A DNA stretch of 64,000 nt, taken from contig NC_057792.1 of NCBI RefSeq assembly GCF_014905175.1, positions 1,674,001 to 1,738,000 of the forward strand. Direction: 5' to 3'. The translations under genes were made by a program, and so were the position numbers. The notes beneath the pieces are model-generated. The model did no database searches and was not told the origin of the DNA. It saw nothing but the letters and a program-made list of their open reading frames with translations. The DNA comes from Aphidius gifuensis. Taxonomy: Eukaryota; Arthropoda; Insecta; Hymenoptera; Braconidae. This document shows, in pieces, positions 30,274 to 40,137 of this stretch; positions within the stretch are counted from its first letter, which is position 1; every line of letters begins with the position of its first letter.

Positions 30274-30338
30274 GACACGAATTTCAAATACTCTCTCAAC
30301 ATTCTGTATCAAACATTTAACAGATATACAAGTGAAAA

Positions 30339-32799
30339 ATGTCTTCTCAATTATTTTTCTTCTTGTTAAAATTAATTTTAATAACTCAATTAATTTATCA
30401 TTCAAATTGTGATGAAAAAATTACAAATTATCAAGCTGCAATAAATTATTATCCAGTTGAATTATTCAACACAACAATTAATAATAATTATACTGATCAT
30501 GAGGTCAAATCAAAAATATATAAAATATTTAACCACACAAAAGCTTGTCGAAATTTTTCTTGGATTGATGGAAATATTTTATCGGCTGTTTTGGGAAATA
30601 ATGATACAGATGATATTGTTAATTTAAATCATACAATGACTGTGGTAAATGATATGTTCATCAGTGTATTTGAACAAAAATTATCTAATAAAAGTAACGT
30701 GGAAAATAATCATGGTGATATTGAGACGATAATTGAAGCTGTGAGCGAAATAAATTATTTTATTCACGACAAAGACAACAATACGAATTTTAATTTAACT
30801 GGTTTATTAACAATGATTAATAGTTTTGGTGAACAGCTGAAGGTATTATTATTAATATTAATTTTAAAAAAAATTATTTTCAATTTAATTAATGATGTTT
30901 TTTGTTTTTATTTTACAGAAGAAATCATTATCAAGTTGCAGCCGACAAATACCAATGGATTATCAAATTTTCAATATATATAACTGCTTGTCGTTGACTA
31001 TTTTAAATGGTTATGCTTTACAAATTAATTTCCTCAAAGACAACAGTTCATCAGGTATGTTAATAAACGAAAAAAAAAAAAACAAACAAAATTGAATAAT
31101 AAAAATAATAATTGTTACTCAGATGATTTAAAAAAAATACGTGGAGAAATGAAAAGAAAGCTGATTATAATTGCAAAAAAAAGTCGTGTGTTTATGAAAA
31201 ATACAACACAAATTATACGTCAATGTGATCCAAAAATTTATAAAGAAGGTAATTGTTGTGGTTTTTTTTTTTATCTCAAAAATAAAATAAATAATTGATT
31301 TAATTATTTTTTAGGCATTAATTATATACAACTAAAGAATTTTTTAAATACATATATTATTGGTAAACAATTATTGTTTAATGGACATTCATGTGGGTTT
31401 GAAAAATGTGAAAATATATTGAGAATAGCACAGCCAATTGATGGTGGAAATAGACATCAATGTCAAGGAAATATTCATGATTGTTGGACAACATCAGTAC
31501 AAAAAATATGTTACCCTGTAAGTTAAATTATAAAATTAATTATTATCAACAATTTATTGTCCAATAATAATCATGTAATTATTTATAGATTGACAAAAAT
31601 TCCAGTAGAACATATCAAGCATTTAAAAGTGATAAACAACAAACATTAGGTCCATGGAAATATTTTTGTGAAGACGATAATAACGTAATTGATTATTCAA
31701 AATATTCGAAAGATCAACAAACTATTTATGGCTCTCATGGTTTAGATTTTTCAGTGACATTAAAAAATAATTGTGATATTTGTGCATGTACTTGTGATGA
31801 TTACAAAAATACAAATAGCATAAGAAAATTTAGTCTACAACAAGTTCGTTCATCACATCAACAGGGGTATGTTGAAATAAAATAAATATGTTTTAATTAA
31901 ATACAACAAATTAAATAATTACTTTTTCTTTCATCAGAGTTGTTACAGGTGTTGAAATTAAAATTGAACATAAAGTTGTTGTTTTTAAAATACAAGTTGG
32001 AATTCTTATTGATGGTGTTATTCAACCAGAATCAGAATCATGGAATTCATCAAATATTTTAACATTAAATCCAGATGGTAGTGAATTAAATCAAATTGAT
32101 TTACCAACAGAACATAATTATCCAACAGTAGCACTTCATTACGATTATAAAAATATATTTCTTGGTAATTTTTATGGACCAAAAGGATCATTCATTCAAG
32201 GTAAATAAAATTATCAAGTAAAAAAAAAAACCTCTTATGTAGCTGATAATCATATTATGAAATTTATTTAAGGTATTAGATTTATAAATTGCAATGATGG
32301 AATATCACTGAGTATATTAGCAACAGAATATGATGCAAATAGCTCAAAATTGCTACCAGAAACTGCACAGTGGTATGGCAACTGTCACATACCATTATTA
32401 AAAAAGTAAAAAGACAAATTTTATTTTTCAATTATTTAAATTAATTATATATTTATATTGTTTATATTTTTTTTTTGTAGAAATAAAATAAATGTTCCTG
32501 AAAAACCAGATATTCCAACGAATGATAATTCACAAAATATTATAATGAGTAAATCAAATTCATATGTCACATTTCAAACGACAGATTGGATGGATGATGG
32601 TGGACAAACAACAGTACCATTTTTCGATACACAAAGAGTTATGACAAATCCACCAAAAGCATTATCAGGTGTTGGACTTTATTATAAAAGTCATAATAAA
32701 TCTGGTGGTTTTATTGGTGTACAATTAATACCATCCGAATATTCGTATTTATTGTTGCCAAAAATAGTCAACAAAAATATCGACAAGTATATTTTTTAA
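30339..32799 (+). CDS. Gene A: secreted DUF4803-like protein, 653 aa, eight exons
   Basis: Exons by frame and splice sites: 30339-30842, 30919-31054, 31123-31248, 31315-31517, 31589-31866, 31938-32200, 32273-32405 and 32481-32799. All joins keep phase and total 1962 nt; introns are 66-76 nt. The ATG opens a hydrophobic signal peptide (about 24 residues, ending NC). Exon 1 is rich in N-glycosylation sequons (NTT, NYT, NHT, NFS, NDT, NKS, NLT). The middle is Cys-rich: CDP in exon 3, several Cys in exon 4 and CDICACTCDD in exon 5, followed by a VVTGV-type beta-strand segment. The C-terminus carries FQTTDWMDD, VPFFDTQ and SHNKSGGF. This agrees with my memory of the insect family DUF4803, unsearched. 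Function is unknown; secretion is inferred. It is a tandem paralogue of gene B. The exon 1 frame reads on to 30983 only by running through intron 1. Confidence 0.85.
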
Positions 32800-33113
32800 T
32801 TTAACGAGTTGTCGGGGTCACGTTTTGTAATAAGAGAATTTTTAGGGTACACGTGTTTTATTTTAATTTACAAAATTATTAATGATCATTTAATTACTAT
32901 TTTGATGACTATATTTTTGGTTCATGATTATTTTACATATTTACACGTGCATATAAAAGTAAGAATATAATTTTTAAGTATATTTAAATTTTCTAAACTG
33001 CATAATTAGCCACATGTTATTAAATTAATTAATTATTTCATGTAACTATTTTTTTTTTAAATGTAATATTTGGGTTTTTGATCTTGTAAGTTATATTTTT
33101 TTTTCGAATCAAT

Positions 33114-33119
33114 AATAAA
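33114..33119 (+). terminator. Candidate poly(A) signal of gene A
   Basis: AATAAA about 315 bp downstream of the gene A stop codon, in the context AATAATAAAGTATAATT. It is the clearest hexamer before the tRNA-like repeat starts. In a sequence this AT-rich the hexamer is common by chance. Confidence 0.35.
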
Positions 33120-33147
33120 GTATAATTATTTTTTTGAGTTCGTTGAT

Positions 33148-33400
33148 TAAGCTGATGGTTAAGTCAGCAAGAGCCCTGCCTACGGTGCTTGTGTGTCGAG
33201 TTCAAATCCTTATGTTTGATTTCGCATTGATAGTTATCTTCCGATAATTATATTTTCATACGGATCGTGTATTGTGGTGTATGGAGCAAATATTATCTAG
33301 TATAGACCACGTGAACTACTCACTTGATCTACGCCAGAAAATATCTGCCTCAAACACCTCAAAAGAGGGAAACCTCTTTTTTGTTTTTCAAAGAAAAGAT
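33148..33400 (+). mobile_element. tRNA-like, SINE-like sequence with terminal hairpin
   Basis: A D-arm-like hairpin GCTGA-TGGTTAAG-TCAGC (about 33150-33168) is followed about 31 bp on by a B-box-like GAGTTCAAATCC (33199-33210), the spacing and order of Pol III internal promoter A and B boxes. It does not fold into a clean tRNA: the acceptor and T stems do not pair, so it is not called a functional tRNA. Downstream lies the perfect hairpin AAAAGAGG-GAAA-CCTCTTTT at 33361-33380. A degenerate tRNA-derived SINE is the best reading. Copy number elsewhere in the genome cannot be seen from here. Confidence 0.35.
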
Positions 33401-36400
33401 AATGTAACACACTCACACATTTTCTTTCTATTCCTCTCTTATAATTATCCATAACCACTATTCTTTTTATAATGGAAATCACATCATTATATTTTTATTT
33501 CTTTAAAATTATATTGTAGATTTAAATATTTTTTATATTGTCTAAATAATATTCTTCATTTTATTTTATTAAATAATCATTATAATTACTTGATTTTATT
33601 ATTATAAAACAGTGATAGGTTATAAATTTTTTGTAATAAAAATAAATAAAAATAAATACTTAAATAATGCCTTTAAAAGCAACGGCAGTGTCAGCCCATA
33701 CTGAAACTTTTTATTTTTTTTTTTTTGTGAAAATGCCGAGTAAAATAGTTGGGATACATTGCCCTTTACGTGAGTAGAATATTTATTCTTGCCAACAACT
33801 TGGTTAAATACTAGCATGTGAGCTGAATAATATTTACCATCGTCATCAAAAAATGAACAGTATTTTTTTATTTTTATTTGATTAACAAAATAAAATAATA
33901 ATGAATGAATATAACAATAATATTAGTTTTTATCAAGAGCAGTTTAAATAAATTTTTAATTCATAGAAATGTAAAATATTTTCAAACGGTTATTATTTAA
34001 CTTGTTGATAGAAAAATTAAATATTTGAATTATAAATTTGTCAAAGGATATAAAATAAATATAATATTAATATTTAATAATTAGTATTGATAATTGAATA
34101 AATTAATAGAATTTAAATTCGAAAAAAAACAACAAGAGAAATTTTGTGTGATTACATTAGCTAGAATTGAAATATTTAAATCAATTTATTAGACAATGTG
34201 GCGTCTGTCTTCAATAATCGGTGTGGAAAATTTAACTGGCAATATTCACAATGTGAAAATTCAAAACCACATATATTTCTTGGCTCTTCATTCTATTTTA
34301 CTCATGAACGCGGAACAACAATAGGGCCAGTTCAAAATCCCAAATGCCTTTATTCATGTCTGGCCAAATGGAAAGTGGAGCAAATTCAAAACTTCTATTT
34401 CACAGACTCAATTTTCTTTTTTTTTTTTTTTTTTATATTTTCTATTCTATTTCATTCAAGATTTCTTTTCTTCTAACCACTGATGATTTTTGTCACCTTT
34501 GTTTTTTTTTTTTTTTTTTTTTAAACTCACATTAAACCCATTCATTAATTTCTTGAATTTTTTTTTTCTATAAATTCTTATTTATCTTGTTTTTATGGTT
34601 AAAAGAAATTATATAATTTCTAAAAAATCACAAAGATGTAAATTTTATAAATTAAAATAAATCAAATTTAAAAATCACTCAATCATAATGAAATAAAATC
34701 TGCAACACTCCATCATTTAAATTTATAAAAAAATAAATAAAAATAAATAAAATTAAATAAAAATAAAATACTTTCAATTGCCAGGGTAAAAGTTTATATT
34801 TATTTTTTTCGTTTTGCTGCATCATCGTTTACTTTGGCTTCATCCAATTCTCAATTTTTTTTTTCTCTCGCAATTAGTCGATACGTGCTTGAACGATTGA
34901 GTCACGAACTTTGCCACAGTATAGTCTTTCAAATTTATTATGAAAAATAAAAAAAAAAAAACTGTATATATTCGTTGAAACAAATAAATAAAAAATTTAA
35001 TGAAAATTGAGATAAACATACAGATTTTTTCATTAAAAAAATTGTCGACAAATTGCACAACACATTGATCATTAACGTCTCAACATCCGGTGAGTAACTT
35101 TTCAAGTTTTTGCATTTAAAAAAAAAAAATGTATTTTTATTCAAGGTCAGTGTGTTTAGACCAAAGTAAAAAGAAAAAAGAAAAATTAAACAACTATTAT
35201 ACAGATGCACTTTGAAAGGCTGTACAAAAAATAATAAAGGAAACAAAAAAAAAAAAAATAGATAAAGGTGGTTAAAAAAAAGTGGTGCACCCGGGACATT
35301 TTTGTTTGAATTAAAGATACCAGATATAGCTAGTTTTACCTCCTTGAACTTCTCATGTACATTTATCCAACGGCCATTGTCGACCCCTGAAGGCTCGTCT
35401 CAACGATTATTCTCCAGTCTCAAGGCTTATACATATTCTTTCCACTTTGCATACTCTCGAGAGATATCCATTGCGTACTTCGATATTATTATTCATATCA
35501 TTGTCGAAAAATATAAAAAATAAGTAATGAAATAATACAAAAAAATATTCCCAATTCTATCTTGATTCTATGACAGGCTCATTTATATTTTTCTACTTGT
35601 TAATTTTGTAAAATTTATCCACTAAAATTTACTTCCAATATGCTGTTCCTCACTGGGGCTGTGAGAAGAGGCAATATTTAATTTTTATAATTTTTTTCTA
35701 AGAAAGAATAAATAGTAAAATATAATTTTTATTTTATTTTATTACTAGTATGTGTATAGTAATGACGAGATAAAAAAAACCTTCCAGATAAATGAGGGTT
35801 TTTTTTACAAGTATTCAACAAACACCCATATATTTTCTTGGGCAAATCGTATGAAATGTATAGTTAATATATAGATTATAGATATATGATAAACGAGTGC
35901 TTTAACTTTTAAGTTGAGTATATAAATTCTTTTTTTTTTTTTTGGGTTTTTTTATTTTTGAAACACCATGATAAGACACGAAAAGCGGATAATAACCGAT
36001 AGGAAAAAAACCTAGAAAAAGCTGATACAATACTTGTCATATATTTTTTTTTCATATGAAAACGTGAGCATGTATAAAAAATATAAAATATACTCATTGA
36101 ATCGATGCTTAAATATCATAATACCAGCTTTGACAGAAAAATGAAAATTAAATTCAAACAAATATACAAATACAAACAGCAATAAAAACCATAAAAATAA
36201 ATTTACAATTAAATTTTAATATATAAATAAACAATCATTCAAATTGATGTATTTGTTTTCAACAATTTTAAATAATTCACATAAAATTTATACTCTTATT
36301 GTGATAAAAATAATTATATACAATTAAAAAATTAATTTATAATGAGTATTGAATTTTTTTACGTAAATTAAATTATTAAAAAATTATAATAACATTAATT

Positions 36401-37455
36401 TATTGTTGATAAATTATTCATTTACATAATTTAAATTACCAACAAGAAATAACAATAATTTATTTGATTGATAAATTATATTTTTCCAAGAGTCATCATT
36501 GTTTTTTCTGGAAAAATAAAAATCATTAGACTTACGACATGTGTGATCATCATTTGTCGATGATTCATATTTATCCTTCATACGACGTAATGACACACAC
36601 ACTTATGCACTTGAATAATTCATTCATTAAAAAATTCTTGACACATGCAATTGGTGATTCAATTCTTGAATCACTCATCTACATTACGAAGACTACTGAG
36701 TCACTTTGGTTATCTAAAAAATAAAAACAATTAGATTATGATATAATGAAAATAATAACAGAAAAATAGTTATTTAATTATTCACAAACAAGTCGTGGAA
36801 TAATCTTTAAAATTTATTACATAATTATTTGATAATTTATGAATTTAAAGTAGATACAAAAATAGAGAATATGTTTTTATCAATATTTAATTTGAATTAA
36901 TATCATCGATAAAAATAGTGAGACAGTTATGATTAATTATTCAAATCAAGTGAATCAATAACTAATAATTTACAAAGAAAAAAGATTTTTGAAATAATAA
37001 ATTATATTTTTAAAAAGCATTGAAATGAATTTTTTATATAAAGATAAAATAAAAATGAATAAATAAATAATTATTAAATTGTTTTATGATATTAAAAATT
37101 TCATTTTCAATTAGTTAAACATTCAAGCATCACATAGCTCATTTGTCAATGAACATATATTGCAATCTCTTGAATTTGAAACCCCGGAGCATTTATCGGT
37201 TAAATGTTCAACAGAAGTGAGTGAAACCAATTTCCAAATAGGTCATACAGTAGTTACCTCTTTATATATACACATAGTCGAAATCAAGCAAATCATATCT
37301 TCGGTCATTTAACATCAAAATATATATATGACGTTGAGATATCATCAATAAATATTAATTCATATGGAAAAAAATATTTAGAATTGTCAAATACACTCAT
37401 CAACAAAATTTAAATAATTATTGAATTAACTTTAAAATAACGATAAATTTTTATT
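33401..37455. other. Spacer between gene A and the inverted-repeat element
   Basis: AT-rich, with no supported gene. A more complex patch at 34190-34400 is open in two frames: one with a GTG first codon at 34198 and one with ATG at 34196 for about 42 codons. Both lack splice context and recognisable domains. Another patch lies at 35300-35480. Around 37236-37315 are short matches, partly in reverse orientation, to the tandem repeat unit at 38645-39180 (a TTACCTCTTT stretch and ATAGTCGAAAT). Confidence 0.4.
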
Positions 37456-37483
37456 CACTGAGAGAAATTTTAACTAAAAATTA
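37456..37483 (+). repeat. Left terminal inverted repeat
   Basis: A 28 bp copy starting CACTGAGAGAAATTTTAACT; the reverse complement is at 38507-38534. Confidence 0.75.
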
Positions 37484-38506
37484 CAAACGTATAAGAAAAA
37501 ATTACAAAGCGAATAGTAAAAACTGCGTTCCTCCGATTATTTGTAAGAATTATTCGTATATTGATAAATAATTTTTACAATAAAGTTATGTGTAATGGCC
37601 ATTGACTATATACAACACTAAGCCATAAAAATTACATAATTTTATTGTAATTTCTTTTAAAAAATTATTAAATTAATTATAATAACAATAAATTTAGCAG
37701 ATTGATAATTTACGCACTACTGGTTTTAGAATTAACTATATTTTATTATAAATTTTATTTAAAAAGTTCACATTTTTTTGGTGCTGTTCATCAGTTTGTG
37801 CTAGATTCAATGAGAACGGCAATCAATTCCCGGCAACATTTTTTTTCTTTCTGTTTACACACACTCAAAACTCGAAAACTAATTGATAAATTGAAAAATT
37901 CATTCTTGATAAATTGTTTGAAATAAATTACCAACAATAAACCTCGCTTAACCACATACCTAGCCTCAACAGATAAGACATTGAAATGCTTGAAATTACA
38001 TGAAAATTCAATCATTTGTTCAATCAGTCGGCCATCTTTGTATTATTTCGCCCCACAATTAGAATTTTACAAAGCGATATAGTAAAAAATATTTAAGTCT
38101 ATGCTAATTTTTATATGTGTACATGATAAATTTTATTATATGTTAGAATATTTTATTAAATTGTTCAATATTTTATTTGAACTATAATATTTTTTTTATC
38201 AAGTTTCAAAAACATGTATGAGCTTTATTTTAATTAACATATAAATCATTATCTAAGAGATTAATCAAAAAAGTAATTCTTTTTATAAATTGTTTAGAAT
38301 TGAATTCCAATAATTAACTCCACTCAACCCCATGTTTCATTCAGTAATAGATAACGATGTACAGAGACTTGAAGTAACATAACAATTTTTTGACATTGTG
38401 TGACATTTTACATAATTTTATTGTAGAATATCATCTCTCGCGGCCAATCCCAGAAATAAAACAAAAATTACAAAGCAGTATAGTAATTTCTATTCAACAT
38501 GGGTTT

Positions 38507-38534
38507 TAATTTTTAGTTAAAATTTCTCTCAGTG
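38507..38534 (-). repeat. Right terminal inverted repeat
   Basis: Ends in AAAATTTCTCTCAGTG, the exact reverse complement of the left repeat. The match stops at the outer CACTG/CAGTG boundary, where the flanking bases differ. Confidence 0.75.
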
Positions 38535-38644
38535 TTGATAATTTTTAAAATGTATTTAGAGTTTTATAAAGATTACTTTTTCTATTTTATAATTCCCTAC
38601 GAATTTCAAAAATTGTACACGGTTTTTAAGAAAAATTGTAAAAT

Positions 38645-39180
38645 TAGTACAAGGATAACAAAATGACCAAAGAGGTATTTAGTTCAAAAATTACCTCTTT
38701 TAATTTATAATACCCTGATATTTTGAAATTTCGACTATGTATTTTTTTAAAAAAAGACAAGTTCGTATCAGGGACATAGGATGACTAAAGAGGTATTTTT
38801 TCTCGTAAAAAAATTACCTTTTTTAATTTATAATACCCTGATATTTTGAAATTTCAACTATGTATTTTTTTTGAAAAAGACAAGTTCGTATTAGGAACAT
38901 AGGATGAGTGAAGACTCGAAGAGGTATTTTTTTTTTAGGAAAAATTACCTCCTTTAATTTATAATACCCTTATATTTTGAAATTTCGACTATGTATTTTT
39001 TTTGAAAAAGACAAGTTCGTATCAGGGAGATAGGATGACCAAGGAGGTATTTTTTTTTTTGTGGAAAAATTACCTCTTTTAATTTATAATACTCTGATAT
39101 TTTAAAATTTCAACTATGTATTTTTTTTAAAAAAGACAAGTTTGTATTAGGAACATAGAATGACCAAAGAGTCGTTTTCA
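38645..39180 (+). repeat. Tandem array of about 4 units of 123-131 bp
   Basis: The motif GACAAGTTCGTATCAGG (or close variants) starts at 38756, 38879, 39010 and 39135, giving spacings of 123, 131 and 125 bp. A partial leading unit starts at about 38645. Each unit contains a GGAY/ATAGGATGACC-like segment, an AAAGAGGTA...TTACCTCTTT inverted pair and ATTTCGACTATGTATTTTT. In the first unit the pair is exact (38669-38677 with 38692-38700). Unit differences are mostly substitutions and T-run length changes. It lies 110 bp right of the inverted-repeat element and about 1 kb upstream of gene B. Confidence 0.8.
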
Positions 39181-39999
39181 TAGAAAGATTGAAAAAAATA
39201 ATTTACTATAAATTTATTTAAAATAAATTATAATAATTATATCTAACAATTATTCGTCAGAGCTATTAGATGATCGACTCTGGCGATTATTCGTAATTGC
39301 TAGAGAGACCTAGCAAAAAGACAGAGAGATAGACACTCAATCGTATAGTGAAATCGTTTTGGCATTGCTTAACTACACTACTGTACTTAAGCTGTGATCC
39401 AGTTGATGCTCTGTTCAGCGTCAGTGTATCATTCACAGGGCATTCACCATATACCATTTTCTATGTATATACCAAAATCAGCTTAAACATGAATTTCGGC
39501 TGATTATATAGAAGCACAAGTTCAAGAGAGGAAAACAGAGAGTGAGAGACAAAATCATATATATATTATGGTGCTCCTTTTATGGGTCTCCTTGTATAGG
39601 TCAACAACCGGGTGAAAATTAGAGATAACGATGTGTCGCACTGTCTAGTTTTCATACACAAATAAAATTTATTTATAATTCTTCAATTTTAATATTTGAA
39701 AAAACATTAAATATTAATTTCGTATGTAATTCTTTTTTTTTTTTTTTTTTTTAATTATTGACATTTAATTATGTCAATTAACACCCAAAAAAAATATAGT
39801 TCAATTAAAAACCACTTTTAAATTCATAAAAATACAAATAAATATTTAATCACCTCTTGCCACTTGGTTTTTTTTTTTTTCCTCTAAATATATTTCTATT
39901 TAAACAAAAGTTCAAGGCTGAACAGCTAAAAACCTATTATTATAAAAAAAATTCCGTTGAACTTTGGAAACATATTGACATAAATTTTTCCTTATCATT
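39181..39999 (+). other. Upstream region of gene B
   Basis: No coding frame. A more complex stretch at about 39240-39660 includes GAGAGA-rich and ordinary unique sequence that may hold regulatory sites for gene B; poly(T) and poly(A) runs follow to 39900. Confidence 0.35.
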
Positions 40000-40001
40000 A
40001 G

Positions 40002-40008
40002 TATAAAA
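40002..40008 (+). promoter_or_regulatory. Candidate TATA box of gene B
   Basis: TATAAAA in AGTATAAAATCG, 130 bp upstream of the gene B ATG, echoes AGTATAAAG of gene A. A second TTTATAAAAA at about 40035-40044 is closer and could be used instead. Confidence 0.4.
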
Positions 40009-40137
40009 TCGTCTGTTTCTATTTATATATATTATTTATAAAAATTTAGAACTAATAAATAGAGGTGCTGTTGAGTTATTATAGTCAAACGTTCTACATT
40101 CTTTCGATAAAGCAGTCATAAAACTTTTTTAAATAAA

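Larger units (their letters stand above)
37456..38534. mobile_element. About 1.08 kb element with perfect terminal inverted repeats (MITE or non-autonomous DNA transposon)
   Basis: The left end begins CACTGAGAGAAATTTTAACT and continues AAAAATTA; the right end is its exact reverse complement over about 28 bp (38507-38534). The interior has no credible transposase: the only open frames, 37702-37926 (+) and 37791-38015 (-), are short and overlap each other. Interior motifs recur: a TTACATAATTTTATTGTA block at about 37632 and 38410, and ATTACAAAGCG/ATTACAAAGCA near 37502 and 38467, hinting at a composite or partly palindromic structure. The flanks do not show a clear target-site duplication beyond TT/TT. 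Ends starting CACTG suggest a cut-and-paste DNA element, but the superfamily is undetermined. Confidence 0.7.

Noticed and set aside
30843..30983. Extension of gene A exon 1 reading frame
   Set aside because: It is intron read-through; the GTATTA donor and TTTTACAG acceptor plus comparison with gene B place the splice after GEQLK.
33148..33222. Functional tRNA gene
   Set aside because: A- and B-box-like motifs are present, but the acceptor and T stems do not pair, so only a tRNA-like repeat is called.
37702..38015. Transposase fragment inside the inverted-repeat element
   Set aside because: Open frames of about 74 codons on opposite strands overlap and show no transposase motif.
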